Shown: piece after piece, positions 53,596 to 61,768 of the stretch | Layout of the letters: each line of letters starts with the position of its first letter | Numbering within the stretch: the stretch's first letter is position 1 | Source: Pseudoduganella aquatica | GTDB lineage: Bacteria; Pseudomonadota; Gammaproteobacteria; Burkholderiales; Burkholderiaceae_D | DNA length: 64,000 bases | Direction of reading: 5' to 3' | Assembly (NCBI RefSeq): GCF_009857595.1 | Contig: NZ_WWCU01000022.1 | Coordinates: forward strand, 41,744-105,743 | The notes under the pieces: generated by a model | What the model was told of the DNA's origin: nothing | Databases searched by the model: none | What the model saw: only the letters and a program-made list of their open reading frames with translations | Program-made: the position numbers and the translations under genes

Positions 53596-53750
53596 CGCAA
53601 TCTCCCGCCTGCTTTCTATTGGTGACAGCTTCGATGATACGGATGGGATGGTCCATCCGATCGCGGGATTAGCCCCGGATTTGGGCGCTTATTCGCCGCT
53701 TCGGGATCGCGCGCCGGGACTATCATGGCCACATTCAAGGAAAGCCCACT
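53596..53750. promoter_or_regulatory. Divergent flgB-flgA control region with a 13-bp inverted repeat
   Basis: These 155 bp must carry the promoters of flgA and of the flgB operon. GGATGG-T-CCATCC at 53646-53658 is a perfect inverted repeat and a possible regulator site. No sigma28 box was found on either strand. TATCAT at 53721-53726 is a weak -10 candidate for flgA. Confidence 0.4.
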
Positions 53751-54449
53751 ATGAAACGCACACTGACCGCCGCCCTGCTACTGATCAATTCCGCCGCCGC
53801 CCTGGCCCAGCCGCCGGCCGCGGCGCGCCAGGACCTGGGCGCGCTGCGCCTGAGCGTGGAGCAGTTCCTGCAAACCCAGACCGCCGGCCTGCCGGGCGCG
53901 GTGACCGTCACGGTCGGCCCGGTCGACCAGCGCATGGCGCTGGCGCCCTGCCCCCAGCTGCAGCCCTTCTTCATGCCCGGCGCGCGCGCCTGGGGCAAGA
54001 CCACGGTGGGCGTGCGCTGTGCGGCCCCTTCCGCATGGACGGTGTATATTCAAGCCAATGTGGCGGTGCAGGCCGAATACGTGGCCAGCGCCGTGCCGCT
54101 GGCGCAAGGCCAGGCCATCGAAGCGGGCCAGCTGGTGCTGGTCAAGGGTGATTTGACAACCTTGCCGGCCGGCATAGCCACCGACATCAGCCAGATCGTC
54201 GGCCGCAGCAGCAACGCCTCGCTGGCGGCCGGCACGCCGATGCGGCTCGACACCCTGCGCAGCAAGCCGGTGATGGTGGCCGGGCAGCTGGTGCGGGTGG
54301 TGTCGGGCGGGGCCGGCTTCCGCGTCTCGGCCGAGGCGCGCGCCGTCGCGGCCGCCTCGGAAGGGCAGCTGGTGCAGGTGCGGACCGCGAGCGGCCAGCA
54401 AGTGAGCGGCATCGCCAAAGCGGGGGGACTGGTGGAGGTGGCGTTCTAA
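53751..54449 (+). CDS. flgA: Flagellar P-ring assembly chaperone FlgA
   Basis: 232 residues with a Sec signal peptide (about 1-20, ending LAQP). The SAF domain of the C-terminal half includes AVPLAQGQAIEAGQLVLVKGDLTTLPAGIATDISQIVGRSSNASLAAGTPMRLDTLRSKPVMVAGQLVRVV. It is periplasmic and assists FlgI polymerisation. It is divergent from flgB and upstream of flgM. Confidence 0.96.
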   Translation: MKRTLTAALLLINSAAALAQPPAAARQDLGALRLSVEQFLQTQTAGLPGAVTVTVGPVDQRMALAPCPQLQPFFMPGARAWGKTTVGVRCAAPSAWTVYIQANVAVQAEYVASAVPLAQGQAIEAGQLVLVKGDLTTLPAGIATDISQIVGRSSNASLAAGTPMRLDTLRSKPVMVAGQLVRVVSGGAGFRVSAEARAVAAASEGQLVQVRTASGQQVSGIAKAGGLVEVAF

Positions 54450-54455
54450 AAACGC

Positions 54456-54482
54456 TAAAGTTTATGTTCACGGCGCCGTTAA
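54456..54482 (+). promoter_or_regulatory. Sigma28 (FliA) promoter of flgM
   Basis: TAAA-N15-GCCGTTAA, with TAAAGTTT at the -35, is the best sigma28 match in the window. It lies between the flgA stop and the flgM GTG and would make the anti-sigma gene self-limiting. Confidence 0.88.
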
Positions 54483-54531
54483 TAACTCAGATCCCGGGGT
54501 TTTTACACCCCAACCAGACGAGGATATTGCT

Positions 54532-54837
54532 GTGAAAATTAACGACTCAGTCAAGAGCACGCCTGGCCTGCCGGCCTCGCCTGCGACTACCACCACCGCG
54601 CGCGGCGCCGACAAGGCCAGCACGGCCCCTGTGGCGACCGACAGCGTCAAGCTGTCGGCGCAAGGCCAGGCCATGGCCGCCAGCAGCGCCAGCGGCAGCA
54701 GCGCGGTGTTCGATACGAAAAAAGTGGAACGCATCAAGCTTGCAATTGCCGATGGGCAATTCCAAGTCAACTCGGAAAAAGTGGCCGATGGCTTGCTGGA
54801 AACAGTCAAGGATCTGCTGCACTCACGTAAAAGATAG
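54532..54837 (+). CDS. flgM: Anti-sigma28 factor FlgM
   Basis: 101 residues from a GTG start with GAGG about 10 nt upstream. The C-terminal sigma-binding half is clear: DTKKVERIKLAIADGQFQVNSEKVADGLLETVKDLLHSRK. The N-terminal half is disordered Ala/Thr/Ser. FlgM holds FliA until the hook is complete and is then exported. It lies 7 bp before flgN. Confidence 0.95.
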   Translation: MKINDSVKSTPGLPASPATTTTARGADKASTAPVATDSVKLSAQGQAMAASSASGSSAVFDTKKVERIKLAIADGQFQVNSEKVADGLLETVKDLLHSRKR

Positions 54838-54844
54838 GTAAATC

Positions 54845-55333
54845 ATGCAATCCGTCGCACCCGCGGTTTCTCCTGCACTCACGCCCCTGAGCAGCTTGCG
54901 CGAAGAACAGCGCGTCATCACCGCCCTGCTGGCGGTGCTCAAGCAGGAACAGCAGCAACTGGTGGCGGCGGACATAGACGGTTTGACGGAACTGACGCCG
55001 CGCAAAGCCGCGCTGGTCAACGACATGGCCGTGCTGGCCAGCCAGCGCCACAGCGCGCTCGGCGCGGCAGGCCACAAGGCCGAAGAAGCGGGCATGGAAG
55101 CCTGGCTGGCCGCCAGCGGCGACGCCACCGCCGCCCCGCTCTGGCAGCAGGTGCTGGAACTGACCCGCGAAGCCAAAGAACTGAACCGCCTGAACGGCAC
55201 CCTCATCAGCAAACACCTGAGCCACACGCAAGGCGCGCTGCAAGCGCTGCGTCCCCAGGCCCAAGGCAATTTCTACGGTCCCAGCGGCCAACCCACCGCC
55301 TCCTCGCCGCGCCGCGGCTTCCTCGCCGGCTAA
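54845..55333 (+). CDS. flgN: FlgK/FlgL export chaperone FlgN
   Basis: 162 residues, helical: LSSLREEQRVITALLAVLKQEQQQLVAADIDGLTELTPRKAALVNDMAVLASQRHSAL matches the FlgN domain. Position after flgM agrees. It carries FlgK and FlgL to the export gate. Confidence 0.92.
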   Translation: MQSVAPAVSPALTPLSSLREEQRVITALLAVLKQEQQQLVAADIDGLTELTPRKAALVNDMAVLASQRHSALGAAGHKAEEAGMEAWLAASGDATAAPLWQQVLELTREAKELNRLNGTLISKHLSHTQGALQALRPQAQGNFYGPSGQPTASSPRRGFLAG

Positions 55334-55422
55334 ATACGCTTAGCGGTTGATGCAAATCAACCATCGTTGACACTCATTAGTTGCGCTGATGCATTTTATG
55401 CAAATTCTTGCATAATGCCTCC

Positions 55423-57012
55423 ATGCACACACACCACGCCATGGCCGCCGGCGCGCTTGCGCTCCAGTTTGCCTCCATATTGCCCGCAGCGGCGCAGCCC
55501 GCTCCCGTAAAAGCTGCGCTCGAGGGCGGCGAACGCCTCGGCCTGTACGACGGCAGCCAGTTCCGCTACGGCGACGGGCGCTGCGGCGGCTGCGCGCCCC
55601 GGCAGGCCCTGTGGTACTTCCAGCAGGAGGGCCTGGCCGTGCCGCGCCAGCCAGCCTCGACAGCCTTGCCAGCCCTGCCCGACCTGGTCTGGCTGGGTGC
55701 GCCGCACCTGGTGCCGCAAGCCACGCTGGCACCATCCGGCCAAGCCCTGCAGGCGCCCGGCGCGGCGCCGCTGGCCATGCAGCTGGCGCCCAAAATCGCG
55801 CCCAACCGTTCCTATTTCAACGCCGCCACGCTGGATTTCTTCCGCCAGCGCGCAGTCCGCGTGCGCGGCACGCTGCGCGCGCAGGCCGGCCAGCCTAGTT
55901 TTGAAGCGCGCACCATCTGGCCGCTGGACTATGTCATCGACGCGGCCAGCATGCGGGCGCAGCCCCTGGCCGCCGCCGGCGACACGCTAAGCGCCTTTGT
56001 GCGCCAGGAAAACGGCGGCGCGCGCAGCCCCTACGCCACGCGCCTGGTCTGGGAGCGCCGGCCCGCAGCCCGCGACTGGGGCGGCAAGGCCGTGCTGGCC
56101 CTGATGCTGAACGGCGCCCAAGGCGACGACGACGAAGCCTACGGCGGCCACTTCGCCGTCGCCACCGGCCGCTTGGGCCAGCACGGCGAATGGGCCGACT
56201 GGATGGTGAACAACTTCTACAATCTGGACAGCTACAGCGAAAAAGGCATCATCGCGTCGATGGTCCCGATGGACAACTACCTGATGGACCTGAACAGCGG
56301 CCAGCAGTACTATCGGCCGTCGACCATGCTGGTGGCGGTGCTGCGCGACGCCCGCACCGCGCAAGCCTACCAGCGCAGCATGCAGGACCGCTTCCGCCGC
56401 TTCTACCGGCACGAATTCAGCTACCGCCACGCCTCGGCCAACTGCGCCGGCATCAGCATGGACGCGTTCAGGGCGCTGGGCTGGCAGGTGCCCGAGCAGG
56501 GACCGACCAGCCGCCTCAAGGCCATCGGCGCCTATGGCTACAAGGCCGCCAAGGACCTCAGCCTGGCCAGCGGCCACAAGGCCTACGGCTACTTTACCGA
56601 GGAGCAGACCCGGCTCTACCCGGCCGTGGCCTTCGCCGCGCTGGGCCAGGATCTGCTCAAGCTGCTCGCCGGCGCGGCGCCCGGCCGGGCGCTGAGCGCA
56701 TATGAGCAGCAGTTGCGGGCGGACGTGGAAGCGCTGGTGCTGGTGCGCATTCCGCAAGTGCCGTCCAGCCGCGCTTTTGGCTCGGCGCCCGTGTTTTCCA
56801 TCGATGAATTCATGGCGCGCGCGCCGCAGGATGAGGCGCGATGGCAGATCGTGCCGGTGCCGCCGCGCCCCTTCCCGGCCGAGCTGCGCACCGGGCCGGC
56901 CCTGGCCGACGACAGTTCCTTGCCAGTGCCTGTGCCTGTGGGCGGGCTGCTGCTGGGCGTGGTGGGCGCCGGCGTCGGCTGGCACTGGAGGCGGCGGCGC
57001 AGGGCGGCTTAG
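55423..57012 (+). CDS. Exported protein of unknown function, possible permuted papain-fold hydrolase
   Basis: 529 residues from the ATG at 55423; TTG 55408 and ATG 55441 are alternatives. A signal-like segment (about 7-25, MAAGALALQFASILPAAAQP) suggests export. A His in AYGGHFAVATGR (His243) is followed about 100 residues later by a Cys in RHASANCAGISMDAFRALGW (Cys341). That His-before-Cys order is the layout of circularly permuted NlpC/P60-like folds such as DUF4105/Lnb_N, so a cysteine amidase or protease is an inference. The C-terminus is a hydrophobic Gly-rich helix and a basic end (GGLLLGVVGAGVGWHWRRRRR), like a C-terminal sorting tail. It lies 89 bp after flgN; flagellar involvement is unproven. 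Confidence 0.72.
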   Translation: MHTHHAMAAGALALQFASILPAAAQPAPVKAALEGGERLGLYDGSQFRYGDGRCGGCAPRQALWYFQQEGLAVPRQPASTALPALPDLVWLGAPHLVPQATLAPSGQALQAPGAAPLAMQLAPKIAPNRSYFNAATLDFFRQRAVRVRGTLRAQAGQPSFEARTIWPLDYVIDAASMRAQPLAAAGDTLSAFVRQENGGARSPYATRLVWERRPAARDWGGKAVLALMLNGAQGDDDEAYGGHFAVATGRLGQHGEWADWMVNNFYNLDSYSEKGIIASMVPMDNYLMDLNSGQQYYRPSTMLVAVLRDARTAQAYQRSMQDRFRRFYRHEFSYRHASANCAGISMDAFRALGWQVPEQGPTSRLKAIGAYGYKAAKDLSLASGHKAYGYFTEEQTRLYPAVAFAALGQDLLKLLAGAAPGRALSAYEQQLRADVEALVLVRIPQVPSSRAFGSAPVFSIDEFMARAPQDEARWQIVPVPPRPFPAELRTGPALADDSSLPVPVPVGGLLLGVVGAGVGWHWRRRRRAA

Positions 57013-57061
57013 CGGGGCGCGCCATGGGCGACCCGCCGGGGCATGCTGGCCGGCGGCGCAC

Positions 57062-57098
57062 GGCGGGTTACGCGGCAGGGCCGCTAACCCGCCCTACG
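57062..57098 (+). repeat. REP-like palindromic repeat, copy 3
   Basis: GGCGGGTTACGC, loop GGCAGGGCC, then GCTAACCCGCCCTACG. It lies at the convergent junction of the exported-protein gene and motD and overlaps the last five bases of the motD frame (57094-57098), so it supplies the motD stop region. Confidence 0.85.
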
Positions 57099-57882
57099 GG
57101 GCCGGCGGGGCGGCTGGGGGAGCCGGCGCGGTCGGCACTTCGGTGGCGGGGTCGGGGATGCCGGACAGGATGGTCACCGCCACGCGGCGGTTGCGGGCGC
57201 GGCCGTCCGCTTGCGCGTTGGGCGCCACCGGGTAGTTGTCGGCGTGGCCGACCGCCGTCAGCCGCGCCGGCGCCACGCCGGAGTCGATGAACAGCCGCAC
57301 CACGGCGCCCGCGCGCGCGGCCGACAGCTCCCAGTTGGACGGGAAGTTGGTGTTGCGGATGGGGAGGTTGTCGGTGTGGCCCTCGACCTGCACCGCGTGC
57401 GGGTCCGCCTTCAGCAGCACCGCCACCGCCTGCAGCGCCTCGCGCGATTCGGACGTCAGCAGGGCCGCGCCCGGATCGAACAGCACGCTGGCGTTGATCT
57501 CCACGCTGACGCCGCGGCTGTTCTGCGTCACCCGCACCTTGCCCTCCTTCACCAGCGGCGCCAGCGTGGACAGCAAGTCCTGCGCCAGCTTGGTCATCTG
57601 CTCTTTTTCCTTGCGCAGCAGCTCGGTGCGCCGGCGCAGCGCGGGATTGGGGATGGGCAGGTTCTGCACCTGGGTGTTGATGGGCTTGGCCGAACCCTGG
57701 CCGCCGAAGGCGTCGCCCAGCGCGTCCGAGAAGATCTTGTATTTGCCGGTGTTGACGGCGGCGATCGAGTACATCACCACGAAGAAGGCGAACAGCAAGG
57801 TGATGAAGTCGGCGTAGGAGATCAGCCAGCGCTCATGGTTCTCGGGCTCGTCGTCGAACTTCCTGCGGGCGCGGCGCTGCAT
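57094..57882 (-). CDS. motD: Flagellar motor stator protein MotD (MotB family)
   Basis: 262 residues. One transmembrane helix with the proton-carrying Asp25 (SYADFITLLFAFFVVMYS), then a plug/linker and a C-terminal OmpA-like peptidoglycan-binding domain (VQVEGHTDNLPIRNTNFPSNWELSAARAGAVVRLFI). The last 20 residues are Pro/Ala-rich. With MotC it forms a stator; the MotC/MotD name follows the Pseudomonas arrangement beside fliA. Its 3' end overlaps REP-like copy 3. Confidence 0.94.
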   Translation of the reverse strand: MQRRARRKFDDEPENHERWLISYADFITLLFAFFVVMYSIAAVNTGKYKIFSDALGDAFGGQGSAKPINTQVQNLPIPNPALRRRTELLRKEKEQMTKLAQDLLSTLAPLVKEGKVRVTQNSRGVSVEINASVLFDPGAALLTSESREALQAVAVLLKADPHAVQVEGHTDNLPIRNTNFPSNWELSAARAGAVVRLFIDSGVAPARLTAVGHADNYPVAPNAQADGRARNRRVAVTILSGIPDPATEVPTAPAPPAAPPAP

Positions 57883-57883
57883 C

Positions 57884-58633
57884 TCAGTCGTACTCGCGCA
57901 GCAGGGTGGCGATGCGTTCGTCGATCACGCGGCTGTGGTCGCCCGTGGCGATGTCGTAAAACACGGCGGCGGCGATTTCCTGCTGGTGCACATGCTGGGT
58001 GACGATGACTTTCAGCTTGTTGGCGATGGGGTAGAAAAACAAATTGGCCAGGCCCACGCCGTAAATGGTGGACACGAAGGCGATGGCGATGCCGGCGCCC
58101 AGCTTGCTGGGGTCGGCCAGGTTTTCCATCACCTGGATCAAGCCCAGCACCGCGCCCAGGATGCCGATGGTGGGCGAGTAGCCGGCCGCCGATTCCCAGA
58201 TGCGCACGGCCTGGCGCTCGGCCGTTTCGTAGGCGGTGATTTCGGTGTCGAGCAGGTTGCGCAGCTTGTCCGGATGGATGCCGTCAACGATCAGGCGCAG
58301 GCCCTTGGCGTTGAACTTGTCCTTCGAGGCGAGCATATAGCGCTCCAGCGACAGCATGCCGTCGCGCTTGGCGGTGGCGTTCCAGGCGCCGATTTCGCGC
58401 GCCAGCGTGACACGCGTGTCCGGCGGCGGCGCCACGATCCAGCGCGCCATGCGCAGCCCGCGCACAAAGGTGGCCGGCTTGGTCTGCAGCAGCACAGCGC
58501 CCAGCGTGCCGATCACCACGATGGCGAAGGCGGCCGGCTGCAGCAGCGAGCTCAGCTTGCCGCCCTCCATGCCCTGGCCGACCAGCACCCCGGCCACGCC
58601 CAGTATCAGTCCTGCTATGCTGGCCCAGTCCAT
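57884..58633 (-). CDS. motC: Flagellar motor stator protein MotC (MotA family)
   Basis: 249 residues with four hydrophobic segments: IAGLILGVAGVLVGQGM, LLQPAAFAIVVIGTLGAVLL, GYSPTIGILGAVLGLIQVM and GAGIAIAFVSTIYGVGLANLFF. The MotA family pattern is clear. It forms the proton channel with MotD and pushes FliG. It overlaps the fliA end by 19 nt and is 1 bp from motD. Confidence 0.95.
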   Translation of the reverse strand: MDWASIAGLILGVAGVLVGQGMEGGKLSSLLQPAAFAIVVIGTLGAVLLQTKPATFVRGLRMARWIVAPPPDTRVTLAREIGAWNATAKRDGMLSLERYMLASKDKFNAKGLRLIVDGIHPDKLRNLLDTEITAYETAERQAVRIWESAAGYSPTIGILGAVLGLIQVMENLADPSKLGAGIAIAFVSTIYGVGLANLFFYPIANKLKVIVTQHVHQQEIAAAVFYDIATGDHSRVIDERIATLLREYD

Positions 58634-59346
58634 GCCTGCTCCCTTAACGAGGCGCGCAGACGCGCCACCGCTTGCGTATGCAGCTGCGATACGCGTGATT
58701 CGGAGACGCCCATGACGGCGCCGATTTCCTTCAAGTTCAGTTCTTCCTCATAGTACAAGCCCATCAGCATCTTCTCGCGCGGCGGCAAGGCGTCGATGGC
58801 GTCGATCACGGCCTGGCGGAAGTCGGTGTCGAGCAGCGCGCGCAGCGGGTCGGCGTCCTCGTCGCTGTGGTAGCGGTCCAGGAAGCTTTCGCCGCCGTCG
58901 TCGTCGCGGAAGTCTTCGTAGTAGATCAGCTGGTGGCCGCCGCCTTCGGACAGCATTTCCTGGTAGTCGGCCAGCGACAGCTTGAGCGACTTGGCCACTT
59001 CCGACTCGCTGGGCGGACGGCCCAGGCGCTGCTGCAAGGTGGCCATGGCGGTTTCGATCTTGCGCATGTCCTGGCGCATGCTGCGCGGCATCCAGTCGCT
59101 ATTGCGCAACTCGTCGAGCATGGCGCCGCGGATGCGCATCACGGCATAGGTTTCAAACTGGGCGCCGTGGGTTTCCTCGTAGCGGTTGATGGCGTCGAGC
59201 AGGCCTATCATGCCGGCCTGCACCAGGTCATCGACTTCCACGCTGGGTGGCAATTTGGCCTTCATGTGGTGGGCCAGCCGCTTGACCAGCGGCATATGCT
59301 CCGTCAGCAGCGAGTTCTTGTCCGCTTTCCCTTTGGCCGTGTACAT
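58615..59346 (-). CDS. fliA: Flagellar sigma factor sigma28
   Basis: 243 residues with sigma regions 2 (LVKRLAHHMKAKLPPSVEVDDLVQAGMIGLLDAINRYEETHGAQFETYAVMRIRGAMLDELR), 3 (LQQRLGRPPSESEVAKSLKLS) and 4 (LPPREKMLMGLYYEEELNLKEIGAVMGVSESRVSQLHTQAVARLR). It directs RNA polymerase to the boxes found before fliC, fliD and flgM and is held by FlgM. It lies 16 bp after flhG and overlaps motC. Confidence 0.97.
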   Translation of the reverse strand: MYTAKGKADKNSLLTEHMPLVKRLAHHMKAKLPPSVEVDDLVQAGMIGLLDAINRYEETHGAQFETYAVMRIRGAMLDELRNSDWMPRSMRQDMRKIETAMATLQQRLGRPPSESEVAKSLKLSLADYQEMLSEGGGHQLIYYEDFRDDDGGESFLDRYHSDEDADPLRALLDTDFRQAVIDAIDALPPREKMLMGLYYEEELNLKEIGAVMGVSESRVSQLHTQAVARLRASLREQAWTGPA

Positions 59347-59362
59347 ATCGTTCTAATTTTTC

Positions 59363-60187
59363 TCAGACGCTAAAATGGTTGCTACTCCCCGTGCGGAATT
59401 GAGGCGCGCCGGCCAGCGCCAGACGTCCTGCCAGTTGCCGGAACGCGACCGACGCGCCGGCCAGCGGAAAGGCGTCGACCACCGCCCGCCCCAGGCGCGC
59501 CGCGCGCTGCAAGTACTCATCAGCAGGCACCGACCCCATCGAAACCAGGGTTACCGCGAGGTATCGGCTTGCCGCTTGCGCCATATTATCGTAAACCACC
59601 TTGGCTTCGGCCTCGGATGCGCCCGTTACCACAATGCCGAAGGGCCGCCGGCCCAGTTCGTGGTTCAGGCGCTTGATCATGCTGTAGGCGTTTTTGATCG
59701 AGGTGGCGCTGTTCGAGACCTGCACCACGATGTCGGAACTGGCCATCACCGGCACCGGAAACGCTTCGCCGTCGAACTCGCCGTCGACGATCATCAGGCC
59801 GGTCTGCTTGGCCAGCACGTCGAAGGCCTTGGCCAGGCGGCGCGTTTCGTCGGGGCCGGAGCGGGCCACGCCGCGTGTCATCGATACCACACCGAAGCCT
59901 TGCGGCACCTGGTGGATCACCTGATTCAGGCCGCATTCCTGGCGCGCCACGTCCAGCAGGCTGGCGCCGCTGTCCACGCCGAGGCGGGAGGCCACGCCGT
60001 GCGCGCTGGCGCAGGCGTCCACCAGCAGCACGTCGTTGCCGGCGCGCGCCAGCGAGGCGCCCAGGTTGACCAGCATGGCGCCCTTGTCGTCCTGCGGCGT
60101 GGCGGAGAGGAAGGTGACGATGCGCGGCTGCGGCCCTGCCAGCATGCGGCGCAGGCCTTCGGCCTGGTCGAAGTCGAAGTTAGCCAA
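59363..60187 (-). CDS. flhG: Flagellar number regulator FlhG/FleN (ParA/MinD family, degenerate P-loop)
   Basis: 274 residues from a TTG at 60185-60187 with GAGGTG upstream, overlapping flhF by 8 nt; it then opens ANFDFDQAEGLRRMLAG, the usual FlhG start with the activation helix (DQAxxLR). The MinD fold is recognisable (VLLVDACASAHGVASRLGV; RRPFGIVVTGASEAEAKVVYDNM). The deviant Walker A KGGxGKT is replaced by TPQDDKGAM (about 30-38) and the later DTxxG region by DGEFDGEAF. ATP binding is therefore doubtful. FlhG normally limits flagellar number with FlhF. Confidence 0.9.
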   Translation of the reverse strand: MANFDFDQAEGLRRMLAGPQPRIVTFLSATPQDDKGAMLVNLGASLARAGNDVLLVDACASAHGVASRLGVDSGASLLDVARQECGLNQVIHQVPQGFGVVSMTRGVARSGPDETRRLAKAFDVLAKQTGLMIVDGEFDGEAFPVPVMASSDIVVQVSNSATSIKNAYSMIKRLNHELGRRPFGIVVTGASEAEAKVVYDNMAQAASRYLAVTLVSMGSVPADEYLQRAARLGRAVVDAFPLAGASVAFRQLAGRLALAGAPQFRTGSSNHFSV

Positions 60188-61616
60188 GGCGCACCTCGCG
60201 CAGTGCGTGGTCCAGGCCGGCGACATTGGCGCCGAAGGCGCCGGCGGCCGACATCACCAGCGGCAGTTCATGGTCGGCGTACTGGCTGGCGGCGGCGCCC
60301 TGCTTCAGGCGGAAAGCGCGTTCGACCAGCGCGGCCGGGTCGGCCAGGTGCAGGTCTTCCGGCACGCGCTGGCCGCTCGAGACGTAGAACATATTCAGTT
60401 TCTGGCGTATCACCACGTCCAGCACGTTGCCGATCGAGGCCGCTTCGTCCAGCTTGGTCATGATGCAGCCGGCCAGGCCGCTGCCCTGGTAGGCACGCAC
60501 CACTTCGTTCAGGGTTTCCTGGGTCGAGGTGGCGTTCAGGCACAGCAGGCGCTTGACGTTGGCGTCCGTGCCTTGCAGCATGGCGACCTGCTCGGCCACC
60601 ATGTGGTCGCGCTGGCTCACGCCGACGGTGTCGATCAGCACGGTGTGCTTGTTTTTCAGTTCTTTCAGGGCAATGCGCAAGTCGGCTTCGTCCTTCACCG
60701 AGTGCACCATCACGCCCAGGATTTTGCCGTAGATGCGCAGCTGCTCGTGCGCGCCGATACGGTAGGCGTCGGTGGTGATCAGGGCCAGCTTGTCCGGGCC
60801 GTGGCGCATCACGCAGCGCGCGGCCAGCTTGGCGGTGCTGGTGGTCTTGCCCACGCCGGTTGGGCCCACCAGGGCGAACACGCCGCCCTGCTCGATCAGC
60901 GCGTCCTCGTTGGCAATGGCCGACAGGTTGCGGGTCAGCACGGTCTTAATCCAGCGCAGGCTGTCGGCGGCGTCGCGGCCGGCCGGCAGTTTTTCGATCA
61001 GGTAGCGCGCCAGGCTGGCCGAGAAGCCGGCCGCCAGCATTTCACGCAGCACGGCGGCCTTTTGCGGCTCGCGCTGCTGGGTCGAGCCCCAGGAGATTTC
61101 CGCCAGCTGGGTTTCCATCATGCCGCGCATGGCGCGGATTTCGCTCATCATGCCGCTCATCTCGGCGGCCGCGTTGGCCTTGGCGCTGGCGACGGCGTCG
61201 GCCACCATGGCGCTGATGCGGTCCATGTCCAGCGACGGCGCGGGAGCCACAGCTGCCGCGGCACGCGGCGCAGACTGGCGCACGGCGGCTTCCGGCGCGG
61301 CGGCGCGGGGCACAGGACGTGGCGCCGGTGCTGCAGCAACGGCAGGGGCCGGCGCGGCGGCAACGGGGGCCATCGGCGCCAGCGGCGACAGATACGACGG
61401 GGTTTCCGGCAGGTCCAGGTAGGGATTCGGCTGCGCCATCGGCGAATCGGGGGAAGGCAGCGCCAGCGAGGCGGCGTCGTCGTTGGCGAGGGCCAGAATT
61501 TCCACCTCGCCATCCGTAGGACGATTCGACAAGATCACCGCATCCGGCCCCAGGGCCTCGCGTACTTTGCGCAGCGCTTCACGCGACGTAGGTGCAGTAA
61601 ATTTTTTGACGTTCAT
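60180..61616 (-). CDS. flhF: Flagellar biosynthesis GTPase FlhF (SRP family)
   Basis: 478 residues from ATG 61614-61616, with GGGGAA upstream. The B domain is Ala/Pro-rich (about 70-130). The NG domain has G1 GPTGVGKT at 251-258, then LALITTDAYRIGAHEQLRIYGKILGV and VLIDTVGVSQRD. It recruits early flagellar parts to the assembly site at the membrane. It is separated from flhA by the Rpn-family gene. Confidence 0.96.
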   Translation of the reverse strand: MNVKKFTAPTSREALRKVREALGPDAVILSNRPTDGEVEILALANDDAASLALPSPDSPMAQPNPYLDLPETPSYLSPLAPMAPVAAAPAPAVAAAPAPRPVPRAAAPEAAVRQSAPRAAAAVAPAPSLDMDRISAMVADAVASAKANAAAEMSGMMSEIRAMRGMMETQLAEISWGSTQQREPQKAAVLREMLAAGFSASLARYLIEKLPAGRDAADSLRWIKTVLTRNLSAIANEDALIEQGGVFALVGPTGVGKTTSTAKLAARCVMRHGPDKLALITTDAYRIGAHEQLRIYGKILGVMVHSVKDEADLRIALKELKNKHTVLIDTVGVSQRDHMVAEQVAMLQGTDANVKRLLCLNATSTQETLNEVVRAYQGSGLAGCIMTKLDEAASIGNVLDVVIRQKLNMFYVSSGQRVPEDLHLADPAALVERAFRLKQGAAASQYADHELPLVMSAAGAFGANVAGLDHALREVRLG

Positions 61617-61768
61617 GACCAATTCCCCTGTTACACAAGTGCCGCGCCTTCAAAACGGGCGGGGCTCACTCTCATGCTTGCATTATTGACGATGCACAGG
61701 GGAAACGATCGATGGAACAGGGCGGGAAATGGCCCGCATTTCGGATTTGCCGGCGGCGGCCGCGTGGC

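Noticed and set aside
53596..53750. Sigma28 box upstream of flgB (GCGAATAA on the minus strand)
   Set aside because: No TAAA-like element lies 15 bp upstream of it.
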